Assembly (NCBI RefSeq): GCF_041154505.1
Contig: NZ_AP028672.1
Span: 248,001 to 312,000, forward strand
Direction: 5' to 3'
DNA length: 64,000 nt
Source: Acidovorax sp. A79
Lineage (GTDB): Bacteria > Pseudomonadota > Gammaproteobacteria > Burkholderiales > Burkholderiaceae_C
Shown piece by piece: positions 48,329 to 57,182 of the stretch (positions are counted from its first letter, which is position 1; every line of letters begins with the position of its first letter). A program made the translations under genes and the position numbers. The notes beneath the pieces are model-generated. The model was not told where the DNA came from, did no database searches, and saw only the letters and a list, made by a program, of their open reading frames with translations.

Positions 48329-49435
48329 TCAAGGCAGGTCAACGATCTCGACCCAGTTGGGGTTCTTGCCCGCTGGCACGCGCGTGGGGGTGCCCGGAAC
48401 GCCGGTGGCGGGGTCGATGGGGTGCAGCGACACCTGGTGGGACTCCTGCCCCGCCGCGACCAGGAAGCGGCCCGAAGAGTCCACCGCAAAGCCGCGCGGG
48501 GACTTTTCCGTGGGCACCTGGCCCAGCGGCTGCAGCTGGCCCGTGACCGCGTCGACGCGGAAGCTGCTGAGGGTGCTGGAAGTGCGCTCCGACGCATACA
48601 GCGTGCGGCCGTCGGGCGACAGGTGAATGTCAGCGGCCCAGGGCTTTCCCGCAAACCCTGCGGGCAGCGCCGTGGCGCGCTGCACTGGGCGCAGCGTGCC
48701 CCGCGCCGAGTCGTAGGCCAGCACGTGCACGGCGGCGTCCAGTTCGTTGAGCACATACATGAAGCGCTGGCCCTTGTCCCACACGAAGTGGCGCGGGCCC
48801 GACTTGTCAGGGGCGACGGTGGTGAGGGCGGGCTCGTGCGCGCTGAGCCTGCCCGTCTCGGCATCGAAGCGCCAGGCCGAGAGGTTGTCTCCGCCCAGGC
48901 TGGTGGCGAACACATGGCGGTTGGCGGCATCCGCATGGATGGCATGCGCATTCGGCGCCGTGGGAATGAGCTGCTGCACCGCCCCCACCGCGCCGTCCTT
49001 GCCAATGCTGTTGACCGTGATCTTGTGGCCGGGGTACGAGGCCGCGAACAGCCAGCGCCCGGTGGCATCGGTGTCGATGTTGGCCATGCTGTCGGCCAGC
49101 GGCGCCTCGCCCAGCTTGCGCAGCTTGCCGCTGGCCGGGTCGATCGCCAGGCTCACCACCCTGAACGGCTGTGAGCGCAGCGCCACGTACAGCATCTTCT
49201 TGTCCGGGCTCACGGCCATGGGCATCGCCATGCCGCCCAGCGGCGTGGTGTCCACCGGCTTGAGCGCGGCGGCGCTGCGGTCCAGTTCGAACACCGACAC
49301 GTCCTGGCTGTCCGCGTTGGAGACATAGACCCAGGTAGCGGCCCAGGCGCCCGGCGTGGCCAGTGCGGCGGCCACGGCAACGGCCACATGCGCCAGCCGT
49401 GCGGCCCTGCGGCGGAAGCGAAGTGCTGCAATCAT
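48329..49435 (-). CDS. Exported lactonase-type beta-propeller protein
   Basis: 368 residues, seven-bladed propeller of the 6-phosphogluconolactonase-like YbhE/lactonase family. A signal peptide (ends GAWA-ATWVYVSN) sends it to the periplasm, where the substrate must be unphosphorylated. Blade repeats are visible as SPDKKMLYVAL, TDATGRWLFAAS, DAANRHVFATS and SPDGRTLYASE. AAGGA precedes the ATG. It is the first gene of the leftward arm and is divergent from the Bug-kdgD arm. Hydrolysis of aldaro- or aldonolactones before uptake would fit the locus; this is an inference. Confidence 0.87.
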   Translation of the reverse strand: MIAALRFRRRAARLAHVAVAVAAALATPGAWAATWVYVSNADSQDVSVFELDRSAAALKPVDTTPLGGMAMPMAVSPDKKMLYVALRSQPFRVVSLAIDPASGKLRKLGEAPLADSMANIDTDATGRWLFAASYPGHKITVNSIGKDGAVGAVQQLIPTAPNAHAIHADAANRHVFATSLGGDNLSAWRFDAETGRLSAHEPALTTVAPDKSGPRHFVWDKGQRFMYVLNELDAAVHVLAYDSARGTLRPVQRATALPAGFAGKPWAADIHLSPDGRTLYASERTSSTLSSFRVDAVTGQLQPLGQVPTEKSPRGFAVDSSGRFLVAAGQESHQVSLHPIDPATGVPGTPTRVPAGKNPNWVEIVDLP

Positions 49436-49552
49436 CCGTATTCCTTGGGTAGATGGCGGCGCGAAGGCTGGGGAACAGCGCACTCGCGTTGCCATGGTGG
49501 TCGTTTCCCGCCGGGCGATTTCACGGCCTGCCCGGCGCGGGGTGGGAGTCTT

Positions 49553-49576
49553 TTGTCATATGTCGTCATACAACAA
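49553..49576. promoter_or_regulatory. GntR/FCD-like operator, left site
   Basis: On the minus strand, TTGTTGTATGACGACATATG followed by ACAA. The centre TATG-ACGA-CATA is an inverted repeat, and the flanks TTG/CAA are too. It resembles operators of FCD-domain GntR regulators that control sugar-acid genes. Confidence 0.5.
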
Positions 49577-49699
49577 AGAGGCGATTGTGGAGCCACTCCC
49601 ACCTGGCACCCTAAAGGGATTACCCGAAGTTTCCTGACAGTCGATTGGTGCGCCGAACCCCTGTCACCATAAGGAAACAGCCTCACAAAACCTTGGTAC

Positions 49700-49723
49700 T
49701 TACCCTGATTTTTTTAAGGGTAA
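49700..49723. promoter_or_regulatory. Inverted repeat TTACCCT-N10-AGGGTAA
   Basis: Seven-base arms, exact, with a T-rich ten-base spacer. It could be an operator or, if transcribed, a small hairpin. It lies between the two GntR-like sites, upstream of the rightward Bug gene. Confidence 0.45.
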
Positions 49724-49766
49724 ACCCGATATTTTCAGGCCGGTCGGTTGTTTTGGATGGCATCTA

Positions 49767-49786
49767 GTTGTACGATGACTAACAAC
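49767..49786. promoter_or_regulatory. GntR/FCD-like operator, right site
   Basis: GTTGTACGATGACTAACAAC has GTTGT and ACAAC arms ten bases apart. Its left half GTTGTACGATGAC matches GTTGTATGACGAC of the left site at 11 of 13 positions. It ends just before the ribosome binding site of the rightward Bug gene, an ideal place for repression. Confidence 0.5.
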
Positions 49787-49809
49787 AACCCATGCAACGG
49801 AGACATTCC

Positions 49810-50781
49810 ATGACCTTGAACCGACGCGCCATCCTCCTGGCCTGTACCGCCGCCCTGGCCGCAGCCTCCGCCACCGCCCAGACGGCGGAATGGCCAGCAA
49901 AGACGCTGCGCATCGTGGTGCCCTACCCTCCAGGCGGCAGCTCGGACATCATTGCGCGCTCGATCAGCCAGTCGCTGTCCGAGGCGCTCAAGCAGACCGT
50001 CATCGTCGAGAACAAGCCCGGGGCCAACGGCAACCTGGGGGCGGACTTCGTCGCCAAGGCCGAGCCGGACGGCTACACCATGCTGCTGTGCGACGTGGGC
50101 GCGCTGGCCATCAGCCCCTCGGTCTATACCAAGCTGTCGTTCGACCCTTCCAAGGACCTGCGCGGCGTGACCATGCTGGCGTACTCGCCCCACCTGCTGG
50201 TGGTGCACCCTTCGGTGCCCGTGAGCAACCTCAAGGAGCTGGTCGCCTACTCCAAGAAGAACGACCTGAACTTTGCCGTCACGGCCACCGGCAGCGCTCC
50301 CCACCTGGCTGGCGTGGCGCTGGAGCGCGCCAGCGGCGCGCGCTGGCAGTACATCCCCTACAAGGGCGGCGTCACCGCCATCCAGGACACCGTCGCCGGC
50401 CAGACCCAGGTGCTGATGAACGGCATGCTGGCCACCCTGCCCCAGGTGCAGAGCGGCAAGCTCAAGGTGCTGGGCGTGTCCAAGTCCACGCGCATGCCCC
50501 TGATCGGCGACGTGCCCACCATTGCCGAGCAGGGCGTGGCCGGCTACGAGTCCGGCACCTGGCAAGGCGTGCTGCTGCCACGCGGCACGCCGGATGCCGT
50601 CGTGCAAAAGCTCAACAAGGCCCTCATCACCGCCATCCGCGCACCCGAGATCCGCTCGCGCCTGGCCGGCCAGGGCGCCGAGGTGGTGACCATGACCTCC
50701 GCCGAGCAGGACCAGTTCTTCGTCAAGGAGCGTGCGCGCTGGGCCAGCGTGGTCAAGGCCGCCAACATCAAGCTCGACTGA
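49810..50781 (+). CDS. Bug-family tripartite tricarboxylate transporter substrate-binding protein
   Basis: 323 residues. Signal peptide ([24 protein letters not shown]), then [40 protein letters not shown] and [21 protein letters not shown], the three Bug signatures. An ATG 18 bases further upstream is in frame, but ACGGAGAC lies between the two, so the second is taken. It precedes kdgD by 44 bases and should be co-transcribed. A ligand such as glucarate, galactarate or a related C6 diacid is suggested by kdgD. No TctA/TctB permease is in the window. Confidence 0.92.
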   Translation: MTLNRRAILLACTAALAAASATAQTAEWPAKTLRIVVPYPPGGSSDIIARSISQSLSEALKQTVIVENKPGANGNLGADFVAKAEPDGYTMLLCDVGALAISPSVYTKLSFDPSKDLRGVTMLAYSPHLLVVHPSVPVSNLKELVAYSKKNDLNFAVTATGSAPHLAGVALERASGARWQYIPYKGGVTAIQDTVAGQTQVLMNGMLATLPQVQSGKLKVLGVSKSTRMPLIGDVPTIAEQGVAGYESGTWQGVLLPRGTPDAVVQKLNKALITAIRAPEIRSRLAGQGAEVVTMTSAEQDQFFVKERARWASVVKAANIKLD

Positions 50782-50825
50782 GCACTTCACACCCCCTGTT
50801 TCATTCACCTTTCTCCCTCGTTGCA

Positions 50826-51743
50826 ATGACCATGACCCCGCAAGACCTCAAATCCATCATGGGCTCCGGCCTGCTGTCCTTCCCCATCACGGACTTCGAC
50901 GAGCAGGGTGAATTCCGCCCCAGGACCTACATCGAGCGCCTGGAGTGGCTGGCCCCCTATGGCGCCAGCGCCCTGTTCGCCGCCGGCGGCACGGGCGAGT
51001 ATTTCTCGCTCTCGGGCCCCGAGTACGGCCAGGTCATCAAGACCGCCGTGGACACCTGCCGCGGCAAGGTGCCCATCATTGCCGGCGCCGGCGGCCCCAC
51101 CCGCACCGCCATCGCCCATGCCCAGGAGGCCGAGCGCCTGGGCGCCCACGGCATCCTGCTGTTGCCCCACTACCTGACCGAAGCCGGCCAGGAGGGCCTG
51201 ATCGAGCATGTGGCCGCCGTGTGCAACAGCGTGAAGTTCGGCGTCATCGTCTACAACCGCGACCGCACCAAGCTGACTGCCGATTCCCTGGCCATCCTGG
51301 CCGACCGCTGCCCCAACCTGATCGGCTTCAAGGACGGCGTGGGCAACATCGAGACCATGTCTTCCATCTTCATGAAGATGGGTGACCGCTTCTCCTACCT
51401 GGGCGGCCTGCCCACGGCCGAGGTGTATGCGGCGGCCTACAAGGCGCTGGGCACGCCGGTGTATTCGTCCGCAGTGTTCAACTTCATTCCCAAGACGGCG
51501 ATGGACTTCTACAAGGCCGTGGCGGCCGACGACACGGCCACGCAGCACAGGCTGCTCAAGGAGTTCTTCATGCCCTACCTGGCCATCCGCAACCGGGTGG
51601 AGGGCTATGGCGTGAGCATCATCAAGGCGGGCGCCAGGATCGTGGGCCATGACGGTGGGCCGGTGCGCGCGCCGCTGACGGACTTGAAGCCCAGCGAGAT
51701 GGAAGAGCTCAAGGCGCTCATCGACAAGCTCGGCCCGCAGTAA
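50826..51743 (+). CDS. kdgD: 5-dehydro-4-deoxyglucarate dehydratase
   Basis: 305-residue class I aldolase-type TIM barrel of the dihydrodipicolinate synthase family. It dehydrates and decarboxylates 5-dehydro-4-deoxyglucarate to 2-oxoglutarate semialdehyde in oxidative aldarate breakdown. The Schiff-base lysine is K169 ([11 protein letters not shown]), with Tyr143 (VIVYNRD) nearby, and the N-terminal [17 protein letters not shown] is typical of KdgD rather than DapA. Length is normal. A terminator follows it. Downstream semialdehyde dehydrogenase and upstream glucarate/galactarate dehydratase genes are missing here, so they must be elsewhere. Confidence 0.93.
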   Translation: MTMTPQDLKSIMGSGLLSFPITDFDEQGEFRPRTYIERLEWLAPYGASALFAAGGTGEYFSLSGPEYGQVIKTAVDTCRGKVPIIAGAGGPTRTAIAHAQEAERLGAHGILLLPHYLTEAGQEGLIEHVAAVCNSVKFGVIVYNRDRTKLTADSLAILADRCPNLIGFKDGVGNIETMSSIFMKMGDRFSYLGGLPTAEVYAAAYKALGTPVYSSAVFNFIPKTAMDFYKAVAADDTATQHRLLKEFFMPYLAIRNRVEGYGVSIIKAGARIVGHDGGPVRAPLTDLKPSEMEELKALIDKLGPQ

Positions 51744-51750
51744 GCGCGCC

Positions 51751-51782
51751 GAGAGGCCTGGCAAGCCAGGCCCCTCTTCTTT
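51751..51782 (+). terminator. Rho-independent terminator after kdgD
   Basis: GAGaGGCCTGG, loop CAAG, CCAGGCCcCTC, then TTCTTT. The long stem has a single mismatch. It ends the Bug-kdgD transcript about ten bases after the stop codon. Confidence 0.82.
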
Positions 51783-51876
51783 GGTTGCATTCCACCACGC
51801 GCCTGGCCGTGCACGGGCGCGTGGTGCAGCCGTGGCACGCACACACATCCCCAACACCACAACGGAGACAGACAAG

Positions 51877-52338
51877 ATGTTCAAGCAAATCGTTTTCGCC
51901 ACCGCCGCCGCCTTGGCCATTGCCGCGCTCACGGGCTGCGCCACCAGCGCACCCGCTGCATCTTCGGCATCGTCCGAGCAATCGGTGGCCGCGGCTGCGG
52001 AAAAACTCCGCGTGGCCATGATCGATCCCACGCCCACGGCCCTCGCCCAACTCGTCGCCGACGACCTGAGCTACGGCCATTCGGGGGGCCGCGTGGACAC
52101 CAAGGACAGTTTCATCGGCGACCTGATCGCAGGAAAATCCGACTTCGTCACCATCGCCATCTCCGACCAGACCATCAAGGTCGTGGGCAACACCGCCATC
52201 GTGCGCCACACCCTCACGGCCGATACCAATGACTCGGGCAAGCCCGGCAAGGTGCAGATCAAGATCCTGGGCGTGTGGCAGCAGCAAGGCGGCCAGTGGA
52301 AGCTGCTGGCGCGCCAGGCCGTGCGCGTCGCGGCATGA
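51877..52338 (+). CDS. Lipoprotein with SnoaL/NTF2-like domain
   Basis: 153 residues. The N terminus is a lipoprotein signal (MFKQIVFATAAALAIAALTGC) with the lipobox LTGC, so the mature protein is anchored by lipidated Cys20 or thereabouts. The rest (AEKLRVAMIDPTPTALAQLV to GGQWKLLARQAVRV) has the cone-shaped SnoaL/NTF2-like pattern ending in a W-K-L-L-A-R-Q strand. Many such proteins bind small ligands or have no known activity. GGAG lies ten bases before the ATG. Between kdgD and the dehydrogenase; a role in the sugar-acid locus is possible but unproven. Confidence 0.75.
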   Translation: MFKQIVFATAAALAIAALTGCATSAPAASSASSEQSVAAAAEKLRVAMIDPTPTALAQLVADDLSYGHSGGRVDTKDSFIGDLIAGKSDFVTIAISDQTIKVVGNTAIVRHTLTADTNDSGKPGKVQIKILGVWQQQGGQWKLLARQAVRVAA

Positions 52339-52414
52339 TGTAGACACATCGGGGCGGCAGTGTGCCGCCGTATGCCGCCCGTTGCATTTTTTGGCACTGT
52401 TGCCCCACGAAACC

Positions 52415-53383
52415 ATGACCACGACTCCCCCTCGCATCCTGCAAATCGGCCGCCTGCCCCTTCCCGCGCTGGAGGCCGAACTGGCGGCCCGTTACAGCGT
52501 CGCCTGCCTGGCCGAACAGCCCGATCCAGCGGCTTTTCTGGCGTCACACGGTGCGGAGTTCACCGGGGTGGTGACCACCGCCGCCATCGGCCTCAAGGGC
52601 GAGGTCATCGCCGCGCTGCCCCACCTCCAGGTCATCAGCAGCTTTGGCGTGGGCTTTGACGCGCTGGACATCGATGCGGCCAAGGCGCGTGGCGTGCAGG
52701 TGGGCTACACGCCCGGCGTGCTCAACGACTGTGTGGCCGACATGGCGTTTGCGCTGATGCTGGATGTGTCGCGCAACCTTGCCGCCAGCGACCGTTTTGT
52801 GCGCCGTGGCGAATGGCCGAAGGCCAGGTATGCGCTCGGCAGCCGCGTGTCGGGCAAGCGCCTGGGCATCGTGGGCATGGGCCGCATCGGCCAGGCGGTG
52901 GCCGATCGTGCGGGCGGCTTCCGCATGCAGGTGGGCTACCACAACCGTCGGCAGGCCGAGGGCTGCGCACTCCCTTACTTCGCGTCCTTGACCGCGCTGG
53001 CGCAGTGGGCCGACTACCTGGTGCTGACCGTGGCGGGCGGCGCTGGCACGCGCCACCTCGTCAATCGCGATGTGCTGGATGCCCTGGGGCCGAACGGCTA
53101 CCTCGTCAATGTGGCGCGCGGCAGCGTGGTGGACGAAGCCGCATTGATCGAAGCGCTGACCGAACGCCGCATCGCCGGTGCCGGGCTGGACGTGTTCGAG
53201 AACGAGCCCACCGTGCCCGCCGCGCTGATGGCGCTGGACAACGTGGTGCTGACGCCCCACACCGCCAGCGCCACGCACGAAACCCGACGCGCGATGGCCG
53301 ACCTGGTGCTGGAAAACCTGGAATCGTTCTACACCACCGGTGCCGTGCTGGCGCCGGTGCCTGGCACCTTGGTACTTGAGTAA
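52415..53383 (+). CDS. D-isomer 2-hydroxyacid dehydrogenase
   Basis: 322 residues. The NAD(P)-binding motif is GIVGMGRIGQAVADRAGGF, and the catalytic residues are Arg in NVARGSVVD, Glu in ENEPTVPAAL and His in TPHTASATHE. The VGYHNRRQ stretch at the cofactor site has Asn-Arg-Arg instead of an acidic residue, which suggests NADPH use, as in hydroxypyruvate/glyoxylate reductases. It probably reduces hydroxypyruvate, glyoxylate or a similar 2-oxoacid, matching the sugar-acid context. 76 bases after the lipoprotein gene. The ATG chosen begins MTTTPPRILQIG; the frame is open further upstream but without homology-like sequence. Confidence 0.9.
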   Translation: MTTTPPRILQIGRLPLPALEAELAARYSVACLAEQPDPAAFLASHGAEFTGVVTTAAIGLKGEVIAALPHLQVISSFGVGFDALDIDAAKARGVQVGYTPGVLNDCVADMAFALMLDVSRNLAASDRFVRRGEWPKARYALGSRVSGKRLGIVGMGRIGQAVADRAGGFRMQVGYHNRRQAEGCALPYFASLTALAQWADYLVLTVAGGAGTRHLVNRDVLDALGPNGYLVNVARGSVVDEAALIEALTERRIAGAGLDVFENEPTVPAALMALDNVVLTPHTASATHETRRAMADLVLENLESFYTTGAVLAPVPGTLVLE

Positions 53384-53429
53384 GCCGTAAACAGCGCCTC
53401 CGTGCCTGGCTCCTCGCCCTGCAGCACCG

Positions 53430-53470
53430 GAGACGCCCCCGCAGGGGGAGGCACGAAGCGGCTCAGGGAG
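53430..53470 (-). repeat. Dispersed 3'-end repeat, family B, copy 3
   Basis: Directly after the M20 peptidase stop codon. On the sense strand: CTCCCTGAGCCGCTTCG, then TGCCTCCCCCTGCGGGGGCG. A CCCCC-TG-CGGGGG hairpin is possible. Same order and orientation as after smc and pilU. Confidence 0.65.
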
Positions 53471-54772
53471 TCACTTCAGCCTGTCGCGCGAGATGTCCAT
53501 GATCATGCGCGTGGCCAGGTACAGACGCGGCACGATGGTGTTGATCTGCACGTACTCCGCATCATTGGAGTGGGCGCCGTAGCCCGACAGGCCCATACCC
53601 TCCACCACCGCGCCCTTGGTCTTGAGCGCCGCAAAGGCCGCATCGGTGCCGCCCCCGGTGGCTTTCTCGACCACGTTGAGCGGCAGGCCCAACTCCTGGT
53701 AGATGACCTTGCCGTAACCGGCCACACGGCGCGATGCCTCGCTGGCTTCGAGCGGCGGCCGGCGCACCTCGAACTTCACGTCCACCTTGGAGGCGGGCAG
53801 CAGCCGGGTCTTGATCTTCTCCTGCAGCGATTTCTCCAACCCGTCAAAGTCCGCCACCTTGAGCGCGCGGGCATCGGCCTGGGCCGTGGCTTCTGCGGGG
53901 ATCACATTGCGGTTGGTGCCGGACTTGGAGACGGTCCAGTTGAGCTTGAGTCCTTCGTCGTTCTTCGACAGGTCCTTCATCTGCAGCAACTGGTGCGACA
54001 GTTCGTACAGCGCGTTCACGCCATCCTCGGGCTTGGCCCCGGCGTGCGATGCCTTGCCCTGCACCGTGAGGTAGGCCGCCCCGATGCCGCTGGTGGCCAG
54101 GCGCAGCGTGCCGTCGGTGCCGCCGCCTTCGAACGACAACACCACGTCCTGCTCGGACGCCACACGGGTGATGGTGCTGCGCCAGCCGGGCGAGCTGATT
54201 TCCTCGTCGCCATTGATCAGCACGGTGAGCGTGCCGTAGTCCTTGAAGCTGAGCTTTTGCAGCAAGGCCACGGTATGGATGATGAGCGCGATGCCCTGCT
54301 TGTCGTCCGAAATGCCCAGGCCATAGGCCTTGTCGCCATCGATGCGGAACGGCTGGCCTTTGAGCATGCCTTTCAGGTACACCGTGTCCATGTGCGCGAT
54401 GAGCATGATCTTCTTGCTGCCCGTGCCCTTGAACACGGCCTGCACGGCAGGGCCCACCTTCTCGGGCGTGTCGTCCAGGCGGTAGATGTCGCTGGTCTGC
54501 AGCACGTCCACCGTGCCGCCCAGTTGCTTGAGCTGGCTGGCAATGCGCTCGGCGATCTGATTCAAGCCTTCGATGTCCTTGCTGCCGGACTCGATGTGCA
54601 CCAGGTCGCGCAGGGTGTCGAGCAGCGGCTGCTGCTCCTTCTGGGCCAGCGCATGGACATCAGCCACCGGCGCAGCGTGGGCCAGGGCGGCGGCAAACGC
54701 CAGCGCCAGCGAGGCCATCAGGGGGCGGACAAACGAAGGGGCTGAGTGTGGGCGGCGCTGCGGATGGTGCAT
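53471..54772 (-). CDS. M20-family exported glutamate carboxypeptidase-like peptidase
   Basis: 433 residues. The N terminus has basic residues then a hydrophobic stretch (MASLALAFAAALAHAA), a signal peptide, so the enzyme is periplasmic or secreted. Metal ligands appear in LIAHMDTVYL (His, Asp), GISDDKQG (bridging Asp), NGDEEISSPG (catalytic and metal Glu) and GAHSNDAEY (His). The closest pattern I know is carboxypeptidase G2, which removes C-terminal glutamate from folates and peptides. No strong ribosome binding site; starts are possible at three ATG codons and the middle one was chosen. A LysR gene lies upstream on the same strand. Confidence 0.87.
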   Translation of the reverse strand: MHHPQRRPHSAPSFVRPLMASLALAFAAALAHAAPVADVHALAQKEQQPLLDTLRDLVHIESGSKDIEGLNQIAERIASQLKQLGGTVDVLQTSDIYRLDDTPEKVGPAVQAVFKGTGSKKIMLIAHMDTVYLKGMLKGQPFRIDGDKAYGLGISDDKQGIALIIHTVALLQKLSFKDYGTLTVLINGDEEISSPGWRSTITRVASEQDVVLSFEGGGTDGTLRLATSGIGAAYLTVQGKASHAGAKPEDGVNALYELSHQLLQMKDLSKNDEGLKLNWTVSKSGTNRNVIPAEATAQADARALKVADFDGLEKSLQEKIKTRLLPASKVDVKFEVRRPPLEASEASRRVAGYGKVIYQELGLPLNVVEKATGGGTDAAFAALKTKGAVVEGMGLSGYGAHSNDAEYVQINTIVPRLYLATRMIMDISRDRLK

Positions 54773-54882
54773 GGTGCAAAGGCTCGGTGAAGGGATGAGG
54801 AAAGCGATTATGGAGTCTTGCAACACCAATTTCAAACACTGATCCTCCTTGCAATGCTTCGGTCAGCGCCTGCGCGCCAGAC

Positions 54883-55749
54883 TCAGCCCGCAGGCGCAAA
54901 CACCTCGGGGCTCAGCCGTGACTTGTGGCCCCGGGGTTCAAACAGCCACATGCCATACAGCGGCAGAGATTCCGCCAGCCGCAGGGGCGCCACCAGCGTG
55001 GACGCACCGCCCAGCAACGCAGGGTGCGGCACAACAGCCAGCAGGTCGGACTGCGCCACCAGGTGCAGCAGGCTGGCAAAGTCGGGGCAGCGCACGGACA
55101 TCTTGGGCGCGGGCATGCGGCGCACACGGTGCGCTTCCGTCAACACATCCACCGGCCCGCTGACACTGGGCCCCACACAGGCCCACGCAGCGCCCTGCAG
55201 TTGCGCCAGCGACTGGGCCCGGACCCATGGGTGGCCCTTGCGCGCATAGACCTGGGGATGCAACTCGTACAGGGGGCGCTCCGCCACATCGGGATGCGCA
55301 AACTTGCGCGGTTTGGGGGCGATGACCGCATCAAAGCGCCGCTGCAGCAGGCCCTCCAGCAGACTGCCTTCATCGGCCGTCGCCATCTCCAGCGAGCGCC
55401 GGGCGTTGGGCAGGCACCAGCTGGCATACAGCAGCGGGCCACAGACCAGCGCCGCTGAAGACGTGAGCCCTACCCGCAGCAAGTAGCGGTCTGCCGCAGC
55501 CACTGACGCGCGGGGCAGCGCCTCAACCCCCCGCGCCAGGTGCAGGGCCTGCGCGGCTACAGCCCGGGCCAGGTCGGTGGGCACATGGCGGCGCCCCTCG
55601 CGCACCAGCAAGGGCTTCGCGAAGTGGGCTTGCAGTGCCTTCATGCCATGGCTGATCGCAGGCTGCGACACGCCGCAGGCCTTGGCCGCCAAGGCGAACG
55701 AGCCCTGTTCGATGACCGCACGGAGGTATTGCAGGTAGCGCAGATACAT
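54883..55749 (-). CDS. LysR-family transcriptional regulator
   Basis: 288 residues. HTH: LRYLQYLRAVIEQGSFALAAKACGVSQPAISHGMKALQ, then the effector domain. AAAGG lies five bases before the ATG chosen; a GTG two codons upstream overlaps that site and is less likely. It is divergent from the SnoaL-like gene (97 bases) and upstream of the M20 gene on the same strand (110 bases), so either could be its target. The HTH has GMKALQ where LysR proteins typically have x-x-x-LE, normal variation. Effector unknown. Confidence 0.88.
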   Translation of the reverse strand: MYLRYLQYLRAVIEQGSFALAAKACGVSQPAISHGMKALQAHFAKPLLVREGRRHVPTDLARAVAAQALHLARGVEALPRASVAAADRYLLRVGLTSSAALVCGPLLYASWCLPNARRSLEMATADEGSLLEGLLQRRFDAVIAPKPRKFAHPDVAERPLYELHPQVYARKGHPWVRAQSLAQLQGAAWACVGPSVSGPVDVLTEAHRVRRMPAPKMSVRCPDFASLLHLVAQSDLLAVVPHPALLGGASTLVAPLRLAESLPLYGMWLFEPRGHKSRLSPEVFAPAG

Positions 55750-55846
55750 AAACACCTTTTATGTATAAGCCACCATTGTCTCTTGTCGTGCGGCGCGGAG
55801 TTGGCGAAGCTACGCACTCCACTCCACGCCCTTTGCATCGCCACGT

Positions 55847-56278
55847 ATGAGCCATCCCCCCATCGACACCGTCCGCACCTACCTCGCCCACCTGCATGCC
55901 AGTCATACCGACGGGCTGATTGCCTGTTTTGAAGACGATGGCATGGTGCATTCGCCCTTTCTGGGCACCATGCGCGCGAGGGGCTTTTTCCAAAAGCTCG
56001 CCCAGGCTTCCAGCCGCAGCGTGATCACCGTGCTGGATCTGTTCGTCTCTGCCCAACCAGAAAGCGGCGGTGCCATGCGGGTCGCCGCCTATTTCCGCTA
56101 CGACTGGACCTTGAACGATGGCCGCGAGGTGACATTCACCTGCGTGGATGTATTCACGTTCGACGCGGGCAGCACCCGCATCCGCGACATGAACATCGTC
56201 TACGACACCCACCCGCTGCGCGAAGAGGTGGGCGACAAGTACGCGCCGGATCCAATCACAACAACTCCACGCCCTTGA
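55847..56278 (+). CDS. SnoaL/NTF2-like domain protein
   Basis: 143 residues, no signal peptide. MSHPPIDTVRTYLAHLHASHTDGLIACFEDDGMVHSPFLG is the usual first helix pair and strand of SnoaL-like proteins, where an Asp/His pair (here DDG...VHSP) may bind a ligand. Family members include steroid isomerases and dehydratases; this one is of unknown function. It is divergent from the LysR gene, whose product may regulate it. Its last 23 bases overlap the converging metR-like gene. Confidence 0.72.
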   Translation: MSHPPIDTVRTYLAHLHASHTDGLIACFEDDGMVHSPFLGTMRARGFFQKLAQASSRSVITVLDLFVSAQPESGGAMRVAAYFRYDWTLNDGREVTFTCVDVFTFDAGSTRIRDMNIVYDTHPLREEVGDKYAPDPITTTPRP

Positions 56279-57182
56279 GCGTGACAAAACTCGTCTCGCG
56301 CGTGACCTGCACAAAGTCCTGCAGGTACGGCTTGGCCGACAGGCTGGGCAGGCAGGCGGCGTGCAGTTCGCCCCGCAACCCCCGGGCTCCGATGGGCCTG
56401 GCCGTCACATACCCCCGGTCCAGGTAACTCTGCACCGCCCACAGCGGCAGCGCCGCCACGCCGCGCCCGCTGGCCACCAACTGCAGCATGGCCACCGTCA
56501 GCTCGGTGGTGCGGCGCGGGGGGCGCACCCCGGCGGGCTCCAGCACCTGGCGGATCAAGTCCAGCATTTCGTCCGGCACGGGGTAGGTGATGATGGTCTG
56601 GTCGGCAAAGTCCTGCGCCACCAGGTGCGGCCTGGCGACCAGCGGGTGCGTGTTGGCCAGCAGCGCGCGGATCTCGAAGCCAAACAGCGCGTGGTAGTCC
56701 ACGCCCGCCTCGTCGACATCCACCTCCGACACGATGGCCACGTCGGCCCGGCCCTGGTGCAGCAGGCCCACGGGGTCGGCGTGAAAGCCACTCACGATGT
56801 CCAGCTCCACCTCGGGCCAGCGGGTGCGAAACGCATCCATGGCGGGCATCAGCCAGTCAAAACAGGTGTGGCATTCCACCGCAATGCGCATCTGCCCGCC
56901 CTGCCCCAATACCAGGCGGGCAATGTCGCGCTCGGCTCCCTCCACCTGCGGCAGCATGGCATCGGCCAGGGCCAGCAGGCGTTCGCCCACGGCGGTGAAC
57001 TGCGGCGGGACGGACTTGCGCTCAAACAGCGGCTGGCCATAGCGGTCCTCCAGCAGCTTGATCTGGTGCGACAGCGCCGACTGCGTGAGGTTGAGCAGCT
57101 GTGCGGCCCGCACCAGGCTGCCGCTGTCGCGCAGGGCGACCAGGGTGCGCAGGTGGCGCACTTCCAGAATCGACTGGTTCAT
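56256..57182 (-). CDS. metR: LysR-family regulator MetR
   Basis: 308 residues. The start SILEVRHLRTLVALRDSGSLVRAAQLLNLTQSALSHQIK and ERKSVPPQFTAVGERLLALA are typical of MetR, which activates metE and other methionine genes with homocysteine as coregulator. It is divergent from metE across a 108-base AT-rich gap, the standard arrangement. The effector part begins around MRIAVECHTCFDWLMPAMDAF, also MetR-like. A general LysR protein is the only alternative. Confidence 0.92.
   Translation of the reverse strand: MNQSILEVRHLRTLVALRDSGSLVRAAQLLNLTQSALSHQIKLLEDRYGQPLFERKSVPPQFTAVGERLLALADAMLPQVEGAERDIARLVLGQGGQMRIAVECHTCFDWLMPAMDAFRTRWPEVELDIVSGFHADPVGLLHQGRADVAIVSEVDVDEAGVDYHALFGFEIRALLANTHPLVARPHLVAQDFADQTIITYPVPDEMLDLIRQVLEPAGVRPPRRTTELTVAMLQLVASGRGVAALPLWAVQSYLDRGYVTARPIGARGLRGELHAACLPSLSAKPYLQDFVQVTRETSFVTLKGVELL

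Larger units (their letters stand above)
49436..49809. other. Divergent control region of the aldarate locus
   Basis: 374 bases, more AT-rich than the genes around it. It separates the lactonase-Bug arm (leftward) from the Bug-kdgD arm (rightward) and holds three operator-like inverted repeats, annotated separately, and the promoters of both arms. The regulator gene is not in this window. Confidence 0.6.

Noticed and set aside
51781..51876. Upstream extension of the lipoprotein gene
   Set aside because: The extra residues (His/Arg/Pro-rich) would hide the lipoprotein signal; the ATG with the lipobox behind it is the sensible start.
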